DNA from: Massilia norwichensis
Lineage (GTDB): Bacteria > Pseudomonadota > Gammaproteobacteria > Burkholderiales > Burkholderiaceae_D
Reading direction: 5' to 3'
DNA: 64,000 nt
Assembly: GCF_024753245.1 (NCBI RefSeq)
Contig: NZ_JANUGX010000001.1
Location: 1 to 64,000, forward strand
A program made the position numbers and the translations under genes. This document shows, piece after piece, positions 9,541-19,102 of the stretch (positions are counted from its first letter, which is position 1; each line of letters begins with the position of its first letter). The notes under the pieces were generated by a model that was not told where the DNA came from, made no database searches, and saw only the letters and a program-made list of their open reading frames with translations.

Positions 9541-10397
9541 GCGGCGCGGCACGCCGGACACGCGCAGGCGCACGGGGCTTGATCATCACCGCCGACGATT
9601 TCGGCCTGCACCCGAGCGTCAACCAGGCCGTCGAACGCGCCCACCGCGAAGGCGTGCTGTCCGCCGCCAGCCTGATGGTGGGTGCGCCGGCCGCCGGCGA
9701 CGCCATCGCCCGCGCACGCGCCTGCCCGCGCCTGCGCGTCGGCCTGCACCTGGTGCTGGCCGACGGCGCGCCGGTGCTGCCGCCGCGCGCGATTCCGGAC
9801 CTGGTCGACGCCGGCGGCCGCTTCGGCAGCCGCATGGTGCGCGATGGATGCCGCTTCTTTGGCCTGCCGCGCGTACGCGGCCAGCTGGCGCGCGAAATCC
9901 GCGCCCAGTTCGAAGCCTTTGCCGCGAGCGGCCTGGCGCTCGACCACGTCAATGCGCACAAGCACTTCCACCTGCATCCGACCGTCCTCGGCCTGATCCT
10001 GCAGATCGGCCGCGAGTTCGGCCTGCGCGCAGTGCGCCTGCCGCGCGAAGCCGGCCTGCCGCTGTGGCTGCGGCCCTGGCTGGCGCTGCTCGCTGCCAGG
10101 CTGGACACGGCCGGCATCGCCCACAACGACTATATCGTCGGCTTGCGCCAGTCCGGCCGTTTCGATGAGTCAAACCTGCTGGCGGCGCTGGCAGATCTGC
10201 CCCCGGCCGGCATCGGCGAACTCTACCTGCACCCGGCGCTGGTATCGGGCGCAGCGATCTCCCCCTCGATGCCGGGCTACCGCCACGCCGACGAGTTCGC
10301 GGCCCTGGTGTCGCCGCGGACCAGGCAGGCCTGTTCCCGCCTGCGCGACGGCGGTGTGCGCTTCGGCGGGTTTGCCGACCTGGCCGTGCAGGCATGA
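9537..10397 (+). CDS. hpnK: Hopanoid deacetylase HpnK (ChbG/YdjC-type)
   Basis: HpnK removes the acetyl group from the N-acetylglucosaminyl hopanoid made by HpnI, before HpnJ acts. The 286-residue protein has the YdjC/ChbG metal-binding ADDFGLH motif (Asp20-Asp21) and the HxHxH-like NAHKHFHLHP segment. The start is GTG at 9537, whose bases overlap the hpnJ stop (GTGA), so the two are translationally coupled. Confidence 0.92.
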   Translation: MSGAARRTRAGARGLIITADDFGLHPSVNQAVERAHREGVLSAASLMVGAPAAGDAIARARACPRLRVGLHLVLADGAPVLPPRAIPDLVDAGGRFGSRMVRDGCRFFGLPRVRGQLAREIRAQFEAFAASGLALDHVNAHKHFHLHPTVLGLILQIGREFGLRAVRLPREAGLPLWLRPWLALLAARLDTAGIAHNDYIVGLRQSGRFDESNLLAALADLPPAGIGELYLHPALVSGAAISPSMPGYRHADEFAALVSPRTRQACSRLRDGGVRFGGFADLAVQA

Positions 10398-10403
10398 GTG
10401 CGC

Positions 10404-11378
10404 ATGAAGAAGCTGGCCTACCTGGGCATCATCGCCGGCCTCGCGCTGCTGACCGCGCTGGTGGTGCTCGAAGGCTGGACCGATATCCTGTCCGCCTTCC
10501 GGCACGCCGGCTGGGGTTTGCTGCTGGTGGTGCCGGCACGCCTGCTGACGCTGGCACTGGACGCCCGAGCCTGGCGGGTACTGCTCGATGCCTGCGATCC
10601 GGCGCGCGCCGCCGGGCCGCTGTTCCTGCTCTGGGTCGCCAGCGTGCGCGACGCGGTCAACCGGCTGCTGCCGGTGGCCGGGGTCGGCGGCGAAGTGGTC
10701 GGCGTGCGCCTGGCGCGCCTGCGCATTGCCGATGCCACGGCCGTTACCGCGAGCGTGATCGTGGAAGTGCTGCTGACGATCGGCGTGCTCTACCTGTTCT
10801 GCGGACTCGGCGTGGTGCTGATGGCGCGGCTGGCGGCCGGGCTGGGCCAGGTCTGGATCGTCGGCGCCAGCCTGCTGTTGTCCTTGCCGCTGCCGGTGCT
10901 GGCCTGGTGGCTGCTGCGCCATGGCGCGCCGTTCGCAAGGCTGGAGGCGTGGGCGCTGCGCCTGCTGGGTCCCGGCAAGGGAATCGCCCTGCACCTGGAC
11001 GGCGTGCGCCTCGACGCGGACGTGCAGCGCCTGTTCGGGCAGCGCCGGCGCCTGCTGCGGGCGACCGCGCTGATGCTGGCGTCCTACCTGCTGGGCAGCT
11101 TCGAAACCTGGTATGCCCTGCGCCTGCTCGGCCATCCGGTGGGGGTCGGCACCGCGGTCGCCATCGAAGCCCTGAGCCAGGCGACGCGCCACGCCAGCTT
11201 CCTGGTGCCGGCCGGCCTGGGCGTGCAGGAGGCGGCGGTGCTGCTGTTCGGCCAGCTTGCCGGGGTCGGCGGCGAGGTAGCGCTGGCGCTGGCGCTGGTC
11301 AAGCGCATGCGCGAGATCGTGCTCGGCATTCCGGCCCTGCTGTCCTGGCAATGGGTAGAAGCGCGCCGGCTCGAGTAG
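10404..11378 (+). CDS. hpnL: Hopanoid-associated flippase-like membrane protein HpnL
   Basis: This 324-residue integral membrane protein has about eight hydrophobic segments and belongs to the lysylphosphatidylglycerol-synthase-TM/UPF0104 family; hopanoid clusters encode it as HpnL. A role in moving hopanoids or their precursors across the membrane is inferred from the family, not shown. ATG 10404 is used; an in-frame GTG at 10398 immediately after the hpnK stop is an alternative. It is the last gene of the ispH-hpnHIJKL operon and converges on hpnM. Confidence 0.88.
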   Translation: MKKLAYLGIIAGLALLTALVVLEGWTDILSAFRHAGWGLLLVVPARLLTLALDARAWRVLLDACDPARAAGPLFLLWVASVRDAVNRLLPVAGVGGEVVGVRLARLRIADATAVTASVIVEVLLTIGVLYLFCGLGVVLMARLAAGLGQVWIVGASLLLSLPLPVLAWWLLRHGAPFARLEAWALRLLGPGKGIALHLDGVRLDADVQRLFGQRRRLLRATALMLASYLLGSFETWYALRLLGHPVGVGTAVAIEALSQATRHASFLVPAGLGVQEAAVLLFGQLAGVGGEVALALALVKRMREIVLGIPALLSWQWVEARRLE

Positions 11379-11394
11379 TGCGCAGGCCTGGGCT

Positions 11395-12006
11395 TCAGGC
11401 CCCTTCGTTGTGGGCAGCCAGGTATTTGATCAGGCCATCGATACCGCCGGACGCCAGCTGCGGCGCGAACTGCTGGCGATAGACCTGGATCATCCACGCG
11501 CCCATCATGTTGATGTCGTAGATCTTCCAGCCGGCGCTCGTCTTGCGCATGCGGTAGTCGATCGGCATGCTGTCGCCGGCCGTGATGACGGTCGTTTTCA
11601 CGACGGCGTCCGTGGCGTCCGGCGCCAGCCGCGCCGGTGACGCATATTGGAAGCGCGTATCCTGCCCCTGGATCTGGGTCAATTGAATCGCATAGGTGCG
11701 TGCGAGCAGGGTCTGGAACTGCTGGAACAAGGCCTCGCGCTGGGCCGGGGTGGCCTTCGCCCAGGCGCCGCCCACCGCATATTGCGTGGTCAACATGAAG
11801 TCGGTGGACGGCAGGAAGCGCTGCTGGACCAGCTGGTAAGTACGCGCCAGGTCGCCGGCGCGCGCCGCCGGATCGCTGCGAATGGCATCCATGACGCCGC
11901 CGATGGTGGCTTTCAGCATTTGCTCCGGACTACGGTTGTCCGCCTGCTGGGCGAGCACGGCCGGCGTGCTCAACAAGATCAGCGGCAGCAAAATCGTCGG
12001 CTTCAT
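11395..12006 (-). CDS. hpnM: MlaC-family periplasmic lipid carrier HpnM
   Basis: HpnM resembles MlaC/Ttg2D, the periplasmic lipid-binding shuttle between inner and outer membranes. The 203-residue protein has a signal peptide (cut after about residue 19) and the MlaC-type repeats (YQLVQQRFLP, YDINMMGAWMIQVYRQQF). The start has a strong GGAGGAAAA site. It reads opposite to its partner hpnN, from a 111-bp divergent region, and converges on hpnL. Together with HpnN and MlaA it should move hopanoids outward. Confidence 0.9.
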   Translation of the reverse strand: MKPTILLPLILLSTPAVLAQQADNRSPEQMLKATIGGVMDAIRSDPAARAGDLARTYQLVQQRFLPSTDFMLTTQYAVGGAWAKATPAQREALFQQFQTLLARTYAIQLTQIQGQDTRFQYASPARLAPDATDAVVKTTVITAGDSMPIDYRMRKTSAGWKIYDINMMGAWMIQVYRQQFAPQLASGGIDGLIKYLAAHNEGA

Positions 12007-12117
12007 CTATTTTCCTCCAGGGCCAGACCCTGGTAAGACCGGCAGCCGGCCCAGGCGTTCCGTTGCAGTCGCCGGCGCGCATCGTAGGTCTAAACATTTT
12101 TCTCCCAGGGCCGCGCG

Positions 12118-14775
12118 ATGCTGACCAAGCTGATCTGCCGGGTCGTCCACCTGTCCTCGCGCCATCCGTGGGTGGTGCTTGGCGCCTTCGCGCTGCTGGT
12201 CCTGCTTGCCGGTTTGTATACCGCGCGCCATTTCGCCATCAACACCGATGTCGCGAAGCTGATCGAGGCCGACACGCCCTGGACCCGGCGCGACGCCGCC
12301 ATCGCCGCCGCCTTCCCGAACCGCAGCGACACGACCCTGGCCGTGGTACGCGCGCCGGCGCCGGAATTCGCAGCCCAGGCGGCCCGCGAGCTGGCCGAAC
12401 GCCTGCATGCGCAGCCGCAGCGCTTCCATTCGGTCAGCCTGGGTGCCGGCAGCGAGTTCTTCCGGCACAACGGTCTGCTCTACCTCGACCTGCCGCAATT
12501 GCAGACGCTGAGCGGGCAACTGCTCGATGCGCGTCCGCTGCTGAATGCCCTGGCGCGCGACCCTTCGCTGCGCGGCCTGGCCAACCTGCTGTCGGTGTCC
12601 CTGCTCACGCCGCTGCAGACCGGCCAGCTCACGCTCCCCGGCATGGCGCCGCTGCTGTGGCGCAGCGCGGACACGGTCGAGGGCGTGCTCGTTGGGCGGC
12701 CTGCAGCGCTGTCCTGGCAGAACCTGGTCGACGCCGACCCGGCTGCGGTGGAGCCGGGTCTGGTCGAAGTGCGGCCGGCGCTCGACTACAGCGAGCTGCT
12801 GCCCGGGGCACCTTCCAGCGAGGCGATCCGCGCCGCGGCGCGCGACTTGCGCCTGCACGAGCGCTACGGCGCCGGCGTCGCCCTGACCGGGCCGATTCCG
12901 CTCTCGGACGACGAATTCGCCTCGCTGCAGGAAGGCTCGCCGCTCACCGGCGCGCTGCCCGTGGTCGTCGTGCTGGTGCTGCTGTGGCGGGCGCTGCGTG
13001 CGACGAAACTGGTGCTGGCCCTGTGCCTGGTCATGCTGGGCGGGCTGGTGCTTACCGCGGCGCTGGGCCTGCTGATGGTGGGCGCGCTGAACCTGATCTC
13101 GGTGGCCTTCGCGATCCTGTTCGTCGGCCTCGGGATCGACTTCGGCATCCAGTTCGGCATGCGCTTCAGGGAGCTGCGGCGCGAAATTCCGTCCACCCAC
13201 GCCGCGCTGCTGGCCGCCGCGCGCGCGATCGCGCTGCCGCTGGCGCTGGCCGCCGCGGCCACTGCGCTGGGCTTCCTGGCCTTCCTGCCGACGGCCTACC
13301 GCGGCGTGGCGGAACTGGGGCAGATCGCGGGCGTCGGCATCCTGTTCGTCGCGCTGCCGGCCTGCCTGACGGTGCTGCCGGCCCTGATCCAGCTGATCGA
13401 CCCGCCGCCCAGCCGCGCCGCGCCCGGCTACCCCTGGCTGGCCCCGGTCGACCGCGCGCTGCAGACGCATCGCCGCACCTTGCTGGCGGCGACCCTGGCG
13501 CTGGTGATCGCAGGCATCCCGCTGCTATGGCGGCTCGAGTTCGACTTCAATCCGCTGCACCTCAAGAACCCGCGCAGCGAATCGATGGCGACGCTGGCCT
13601 CGCTGTCGCGCGGCACCGACATCGGCATCGACAACGTGCAGGTGCTGGCGGCATCGCTGGCGGATGCCCAGGCGATGGCGGCGCGCCTCGAACGCCTGCC
13701 CGAGGTGGGCGGCGCGATGACCGCCGCCAGCTTGATCCCCGAAGCGCAGCCCGAGAAACTGCAAGCCGTCGCCGCCGTCGCCGCGCGCCTGCTGCCGGTG
13801 CTGGCGCAGCAACCGGCGGCGCCGGCCACCGACCCGCAGCGCGTGGCGGCACTGCGCACGGCGGCGCAAGCGCTGCGCAATGCGGCGCTCGACCATCCGG
13901 GACCCGGCGCGGCACCGGCCAGGCGGCTGTCGCGGGCGCTGACTGCGCTGGCCAATGCGGACGCCGCCGCGCGCGAGCGTGCCGAACGGGCGCTCGCCGG
14001 GCCGCTCAGGCTGGCCCTGGACACGCTGCGCCTGGCGCTGCAACCCGGCCCGGTCACGCTGGCCACCCTGCCGGCGGAGATGAAAGGCAGCTGGATCGCC
14101 GCCGACGGCCGGGCGCTGGTGGACGTGAGTCCGAAGCGCGCGCCCGGCACCGGCCCTACCGGCCAGCGTAAGGCAGACAGCGAGGACCATGGCGACCAGC
14201 GGCTACAGCGGTTCACCGACGCCGTGCTGCGGGTCGCGCCCGAGGCCAGCGGCGGTCCGATCTCGGTGCGCCACGCCGCCGACCTGATCGTCGAGGCTTT
14301 CGTGCAGGCGGCGCTGCTGGCGGTGCTCACCATCACGCTGCTGCTGTGGCTCAGCTTCCGGCGCTTCGGCGACGTCATGCTGACCATGCTCCCGCTGCTG
14401 GTCTCCAGCCTGGTGACGCTGGAAGCCTGCGTCCTGCTCGGCATCGAACTCAATTTCGCCAACATCATCGCGCTGCCGCTGCTGCTGGGGGTCGGGGTGG
14501 CTTTCAAGATTTATTACATCATGGCCTGGCGCGCCGGCCATCCGGCCCAGCTCGAACATCCGCTGACCCAGGCCATCATCCTCAGCGCGGCCGCCACCGG
14601 CACCGCTTTCGGCAGCCTGTGGCTGTCGAATCACGCCGGCACCGCCAGCATGGGCAAGCTGCTGGCGCTGTCGCTGGTCTGTACCCTCATCGGCGCCGTG
14701 TTCTTCCAGCCCATCCTGCTGGGCAAGCCGCGCGTGTCGCCGCCCTCTCCCCGATCCGAAGAAAAAACGCCATGA
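12118..14775 (+). CDS. hpnN: RND/MMPL-type hopanoid transporter HpnN
   Basis: HpnN is the inner-membrane RND-family exporter that delivers hopanoids to the outer membrane. The 885-residue protein has one N-terminal membrane helix (about 16-35), a large periplasmic loop, a block of five helices (about 280-420) containing the conserved GLGIDFGIQFGMR segment, then a second helix/loop/helix-block repeat ending near residue 870. Its stop overlaps the mlaA start (ATGA), so the two are coupled. Confidence 0.93.
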   Translation: MLTKLICRVVHLSSRHPWVVLGAFALLVLLAGLYTARHFAINTDVAKLIEADTPWTRRDAAIAAAFPNRSDTTLAVVRAPAPEFAAQAARELAERLHAQPQRFHSVSLGAGSEFFRHNGLLYLDLPQLQTLSGQLLDARPLLNALARDPSLRGLANLLSVSLLTPLQTGQLTLPGMAPLLWRSADTVEGVLVGRPAALSWQNLVDADPAAVEPGLVEVRPALDYSELLPGAPSSEAIRAAARDLRLHERYGAGVALTGPIPLSDDEFASLQEGSPLTGALPVVVVLVLLWRALRATKLVLALCLVMLGGLVLTAALGLLMVGALNLISVAFAILFVGLGIDFGIQFGMRFRELRREIPSTHAALLAAARAIALPLALAAAATALGFLAFLPTAYRGVAELGQIAGVGILFVALPACLTVLPALIQLIDPPPSRAAPGYPWLAPVDRALQTHRRTLLAATLALVIAGIPLLWRLEFDFNPLHLKNPRSESMATLASLSRGTDIGIDNVQVLAASLADAQAMAARLERLPEVGGAMTAASLIPEAQPEKLQAVAAVAARLLPVLAQQPAAPATDPQRVAALRTAAQALRNAALDHPGPGAAPARRLSRALTALANADAAARERAERALAGPLRLALDTLRLALQPGPVTLATLPAEMKGSWIAADGRALVDVSPKRAPGTGPTGQRKADSEDHGDQRLQRFTDAVLRVAPEASGGPISVRHAADLIVEAFVQAALLAVLTITLLLWLSFRRFGDVMLTMLPLLVSSLVTLEACVLLGIELNFANIIALPLLLGVGVAFKIYYIMAWRAGHPAQLEHPLTQAIILSAAATGTAFGSLWLSNHAGTASMGKLLALSLVCTLIGAVFFQPILLGKPRVSPPSPRSEEKTP

Positions 14776-15536
14776 AAGCACGCAACCCATCGACCCCGCC
14801 GCGGGCCATCGGCCGCAAGCCCGGCGTCCGCGTCTTGCTCCCCGCGCTGCTCGCGCCTTTACTCGTCACGCTGGGCGGCTGCGCCAGCGGTCCGAACCGC
14901 AATACGGCGGACCCGCTGGAGCCGCTCAACCGCAGCACCTGGCGCTTCAACGAAGCGATCGACCGCAACTTCGCACGGCCGGTCGCGCGGGGCTACACCC
15001 GCGTGGTACCGCGTCCGATCCGTACCGGGGTCGAGAATTTCTTCTCGAACCTCGGCGACTTCCCGGTCATGTTCAACGATTTCGCCCAACTGCGCATCAT
15101 GGACGGCATGAACGACCTGATGCGGATCGCCGTCAATACCAGCTTCGGCTTGCTCGGGGTACTCGACATCGCCACGCCGGCCGGCATTCCGAAGCGCGAC
15201 CAGGACTTCGGCCTGACCCTGGGCCATTACGGCGTGCCGAGCGGGCCCTACCTGGTGCTGCCGCTGTTCGGGCCCAGCACCTTCCGCGATGCGGCCGGCT
15301 TCGGCGTCGACCAGTTTGCCGAGCCGGTCAGCTATACCGATCCGGCCTGGCGCAACAGCCTGTGGGGCCTGAACTTCGTCAGTACCCGCGCACGCTACCT
15401 GAACGCGACCAACCTGCTGGAGCAGGCGGCGCTGGACCGCTACCTGTTCGTGCGCGACGCCTACCTGGGGCGCCGCCGCAGCCAGCTGGACGAAGGCAAG
15501 GAAGCGCCGCTGCCGGACTACGGCAAGGAGAAATGA
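14772..15536 (+). CDS. mlaA: MlaA/VacJ outer-membrane lipoprotein
   Basis: MlaA lipoproteins sit in the outer membrane with porins and handle lipids of its outer leaflet. The 254-residue protein has an N-terminal signal with a lipobox (TLGGC, Cys about 39) and the family motifs DPLEPLNR and LGHYGVPSGPYLVLPLFGP. A basic stretch precedes the hydrophobic part of the signal, longer than usual. Translation is coupled to hpnN. In this locus it is presumably the outer-membrane acceptor for hopanoids rather than a general phospholipid scavenger. Its 3' end overlaps hpnG on the opposite strand by 19 nt. Confidence 0.92.
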   Translation: MKARNPSTPPRAIGRKPGVRVLLPALLAPLLVTLGGCASGPNRNTADPLEPLNRSTWRFNEAIDRNFARPVARGYTRVVPRPIRTGVENFFSNLGDFPVMFNDFAQLRIMDGMNDLMRIAVNTSFGLLGVLDIATPAGIPKRDQDFGLTLGHYGVPSGPYLVLPLFGPSTFRDAAGFGVDQFAEPVSYTDPAWRNSLWGLNFVSTRARYLNATNLLEQAALDRYLFVRDAYLGRRRSQLDEGKEAPLPDYGKEK

Positions 15537-16210
15537 GGCCCGAGCCGTGCCCGTACGCGGCGCAGTGCGCGCCGCGCCAGCCAGGCTTCGCGCGCCAACC
15601 CGCACAGCGGCGCCAGCTCGCGCGGCAAGCGCGCCAGCGCGCCCAGCAGCGGCAGCCAGACGGTGCCGCCGTCATCGCGCAGCGCCGCCAGCGCGCAGGA
15701 TGGGAGGCTGCGCCAAGCCGGATCGAGCACGACCCGGCAGGCGGCGAAGGGCAAACCAAGGCGCTGGGCCTCGCGCGCGGCCACATGCGACTCCATGTCC
15801 ACCGCGCAGGCGCCGCTGTCGCGCCAGAGCTGCGCCTTGCCGGCCGCCGCGGCGAGCGGCAGATCCATCCCGGCCAGCAACCCTGCCCGCGCATCCGGCA
15901 GGCGCGCCAGCAAGGCTTGCACCCATGCCGGGTCGGCGGCGACAATGCCGGTTCGGGTCAGTACGGCGGTCGCCACCACGCAGCTGCCCGGCGCCAGTCC
16001 GGGGTCCAGGCCGCCGGCGCAGCCGAAGCTGACGATGCCTACACTGATGATGCCGGGGCGCTGGCCGGCCAGCAGCGCTTGCAGGCCGGCCGCGACCCGC
16101 GCCGGGCCGGGTCCGCAAACGGGCGCAACGCCCGGCCCCGCCGCGATCGCGGCTTCGAAGGGCAAGCCGCACACGGCCGCCACCACCGCCTGCGCGCCGG
16201 GCGCACCCAT
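15518..16210 (-). CDS. hpnG: Adenosylhopane nucleosidase/phosphorylase HpnG
   Basis: HpnG removes adenine from adenosylhopane to give ribosylhopane or its phosphate, following HpnH. The 230-residue protein is of the purine nucleoside phosphorylase/MTA nucleosidase fold, with the typical VDMES motif in its second half and a glycine-rich first half. ATG at 16210 overlaps the stop of shc (ATGA), so it is cotranscribed and coupled with the cyclase. Confidence 0.9.
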   Translation of the reverse strand: MGAPGAQAVVAAVCGLPFEAAIAAGPGVAPVCGPGPARVAAGLQALLAGQRPGIISVGIVSFGCAGGLDPGLAPGSCVVATAVLTRTGIVAADPAWVQALLARLPDARAGLLAGMDLPLAAAAGKAQLWRDSGACAVDMESHVAAREAQRLGLPFAACRVVLDPAWRSLPSCALAALRDDGGTVWLPLLGALARLPRELAPLCGLAREAWLARRALRRVRARLGPHFSLP

Positions 16211-18210
16211 CACATCCCCAGCCCGGCCAGGCGGTGAGCGCCGCCGCCACGCAGATTGCGGTAACGCGCCAGCGCCCACAAGGGAAAGTAGCGCGCGTAG
16301 CCGTGGTAGCGCAGATAGAAGACACGCTCGAAACCGGTGGCGGTGTGCTGCGGCTCGTCCCACAGGCCGTCGCCGCGCTGGCCGTCGATCAGCCAGGCGA
16401 TGCCGCGCCGGACCGCGGGCGTGTCCGCCGCGCCGACCGCCATCAGGCCCAGCAGCGCCCAGGCGGTCTGCGAAGGGGTCGAGGGCGCCGGTCGCCAGCC
16501 GTCGTAGTCGAGCCGGTAGCTGTCGCCGTCTTCGCCCCAGCCGCCATCCGGATTCTGGATCGCCGTCAGCCAGGCGACGGCGCGCGCCACCGGCCTGGCC
16601 TGCGTTTCGAGCCCGCAGACGCCCAGCGCGCACAGCGCGCTCCAGGTGCCGTAGATATAGTTGACGCCCCAGCGCCCATACCAGCTGCCATCCTTTTCCT
16701 GGTTGCGCAGCAGCCAGCTCAGCGCCCGCCCGGCCGGCGCGCCGCGGCCAGCCGGCGCGCCGGGTGCCAGCTGCGCCAGCATGGACAGGCAGCGCGCCGA
16801 CACGTCCGCGGTGGGCGGGTCGAGCAGCGCGCCGTGATCGGCGAAGGGAATGTTGTTCAGGTAGCGCTGGGTGTTGTCGGCCTCGAAGGCGCCCCAGCCG
16901 CCGCCGCGCGACTGCATCCCCACCACCCACTCCTGCGCGCGGGCGACCGCGGCGGCATAGCGGACGGGGTCGGCGCGGTGCATGGCCATCGCCACCACGG
17001 CGGTATCGTCGACGTCCGGGTAATACGCGTTCTCGTACTGGAAGGCCCAGCCGCCGGGGCGCAGGCCGGGACGGCGCAGGCCCCAGTCGCCGTCGCGCTC
17101 GAGGATCTGCAGCGGCAGCAGCCAGTCGAGGCCGCGCATCGCCGCGTCGCGCGCCGCCGGCAGGCCGGTCTCGATCAGCGCGTGGCACATCAGGGCCGTG
17201 TCCCACACCGGAGAAAAACACGGCTGGCAATAGGCTTCGTCGCCGCGGTCCACCAGCAGCCTGTCGATGGCGCGGCGGGCGGCGATGTTCTCGGGATGGT
17301 CGCGCGGCACGCCCAGCACGTCGAGCATCTGCACCGCGTTGACCATGGCCGGGAAGATCGCGCCCAGGCCATGCTCGCCGTTCAGGCGCGCCCGCACGAA
17401 GGCGGCGGCCTCCTCGATCGCGCGGCGGCGCAGCCGCGCCGGCACCCGCGGCTCCAGCCGGCGCAGTTGCGCCTCGACCGCGCGGAAGAAAGCAAACCAC
17501 AGGCGCCCCTGGTGCGGCGCGCGCGGGGCCAGGCCCATCCGGCTGGGCGGCGCCACGAACAGCTCGGCCACGCCGACCGCACGCGGGTTGCGCGCGCGCG
17601 GGCGCAGGCTGCCCAGCACCAGCAGCGGCACCATCACCGTGCGCGTCCAGTACGAGACCTTGGCGATGTGGAAGGGGAACCAGCCGGGCAGCAGCGCGAT
17701 TTCGACCGGCATCGCCGGCACCGCGTCCCACGGCACCTCGCCGTACAGCGCCAGCAGCATGCGCGTGAACACATTGCTGCGTTCGGCCCCGCCATGCGCC
17801 AGGATCGCCGCGCGCGCCCTGGCCATGTGCGGCGCATCCGGCGGGTCGCCGATCATCTTCAGCGCAAAATACGCTTTCACGCTGGCGCTCGGGTCGTAGC
17901 CGCCGTCGTGGAACAGCGGCCAGCCGCCATGCGCGCCCTGGGTGCGGCGCAGGTAGCGCGCGATCTTGCTTTCGAGTTCGGCGTCGGCGGGCTCGCCCAG
18001 GTAATGCAGCAACAGCACGTACTCGGCCGGGATGGTGGCGTCGGCCTCCAGTTCGTAGACCCAGTGGCCGTCCGCGCGCTGCTCGGACAGCACGGCGTCC
18101 AGCGCCGCCTCGATCGCCTGCCCGAGCGGCGGCTCGACGGCCACATCCCGCCCGGCGCCGAGCGGCAGGCGCATCCGGTCCATCCTCGGCCATTCCGCGC
18201 GATATCGCAT
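16210..18210 (-). CDS. shc: Squalene-hopene cyclase
   Basis: Squalene-hopene cyclase (HpnF) folds squalene into hopene and diplopterol at the membrane. The 666-residue protein is of typical length. The catalytic DXDD acid motif is present (Asp399-Val-Asp401-Asp402, DVDDTA), with several QW-type repeats such as QSRGGGWGAF, NPDGGWGED and GDGLWDE. The start at 18210 has an AAAGGAG site. The hpnD stop is 18 nt upstream. It forms the core of the minus-strand dxs-hpnD-shc-hpnG operon. Confidence 0.96.
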   Translation of the reverse strand: MRYRAEWPRMDRMRLPLGAGRDVAVEPPLGQAIEAALDAVLSEQRADGHWVYELEADATIPAEYVLLLHYLGEPADAELESKIARYLRRTQGAHGGWPLFHDGGYDPSASVKAYFALKMIGDPPDAPHMARARAAILAHGGAERSNVFTRMLLALYGEVPWDAVPAMPVEIALLPGWFPFHIAKVSYWTRTVMVPLLVLGSLRPRARNPRAVGVAELFVAPPSRMGLAPRAPHQGRLWFAFFRAVEAQLRRLEPRVPARLRRRAIEEAAAFVRARLNGEHGLGAIFPAMVNAVQMLDVLGVPRDHPENIAARRAIDRLLVDRGDEAYCQPCFSPVWDTALMCHALIETGLPAARDAAMRGLDWLLPLQILERDGDWGLRRPGLRPGGWAFQYENAYYPDVDDTAVVAMAMHRADPVRYAAAVARAQEWVVGMQSRGGGWGAFEADNTQRYLNNIPFADHGALLDPPTADVSARCLSMLAQLAPGAPAGRGAPAGRALSWLLRNQEKDGSWYGRWGVNYIYGTWSALCALGVCGLETQARPVARAVAWLTAIQNPDGGWGEDGDSYRLDYDGWRPAPSTPSQTAWALLGLMAVGAADTPAVRRGIAWLIDGQRGDGLWDEPQHTATGFERVFYLRYHGYARYFPLWALARYRNLRGGGAHRLAGLGM

Positions 18211-18228
18211 TGCCAGCTCCTTTCAAGG

Positions 18229-19074
18229 CTAGAGGACGACATGCCGCAGCAGGATGCCGATGCGTTCGGCGCGGCCCAGCTTGACGGCCGCGCGCGGACT
18301 GCGCCAGCCGCGCGCCGCCAGTCGCGCCAGCAGCGCCTGGTACACCGCGCCCATCAAGCGCGGCGCACGTGTGCAGGGTCGGCTGTTGCGGCGCAGGACG
18401 ATGCCGGCTTTCGCATAGTGACGCTGCGCCTGGTCCGCCAGACGCGTGCAGGCCAGCGGCAAGGCCGGATGCGCGGCGATCGCGCCGGCCTCCCCGCAGG
18501 CCTGCGGCTCGAGCCCGGCGGCGTCCAGCAGCTCGCGCGGCAGGTAGGCGCGGCCGATGGCGGCGTCTTCGTCGATGTCGCGCAGGATGTTGGTCAGCTG
18601 CAGCGCGCGCCCCAGGTGGTGCGCCAGCAGTACGCCATCGTCGGGCGGCATGCCGAACACCCGCACCGACAGCCGCCCGACGGCGCCGGCCACGCGGTCG
18701 CAGTACAGGTCGAGCGTGTCCGCCGGCGGGGCGCAGATCGGGCGGTCCTGGGCATCCATCAGCATGCCGTCGATGACGGCGTGGAAGTCGGCGCGCGCCA
18801 GGTCGAAGGCGGCGATATGCCGCGCCAGCGGATCAAGCTGTGGTGGCGCCGCGCCGACGTAACAGGCGTCGACCGCGTCGCGCCAGCCTTCGAGGGCGGC
18901 GCGCCTGTCCGGCGCCGAGCCCGTGCCGTCGGCGACATCGTCGACCGCGCGGCAGAACGCGTAGATCGCGAACATCGCGTCGCGCTGGCGGGCCGGCAGG
19001 ATCTGCATCGCCATCCTGAAGGAACTGCCGGATGGCTGCTGGGGCAAGCCCGGGGTCTGCGGCTGCGTGAGCAT
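18229..19074 (-). CDS. hpnD: Presqualene diphosphate synthase HpnD
   Basis: HpnD condenses two farnesyl diphosphates to presqualene diphosphate. The 281-residue squalene/phytoene synthase family protein has both aspartate motifs: AVDDVADG (Asp45, Asp46, Asp49) and NILRDIDED. The SSFRMAMQILP start and FCRAVDD context place it with HpnD rather than HpnC. HpnC and HpnE, which complete squalene formation in this route, are not encoded next to it. It follows dxs by 28 nt. Confidence 0.92.
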   Translation of the reverse strand: MLTQPQTPGLPQQPSGSSFRMAMQILPARQRDAMFAIYAFCRAVDDVADGTGSAPDRRAALEGWRDAVDACYVGAAPPQLDPLARHIAAFDLARADFHAVIDGMLMDAQDRPICAPPADTLDLYCDRVAGAVGRLSVRVFGMPPDDGVLLAHHLGRALQLTNILRDIDEDAAIGRAYLPRELLDAAGLEPQACGEAGAIAAHPALPLACTRLADQAQRHYAKAGIVLRRNSRPCTRAPRLMGAVYQALLARLAARGWRSPRAAVKLGRAERIGILLRHVVL

Positions 19075-19102
19075 GTGGCACCTCGCCGTGGTTCGGGCCT
19101 GT

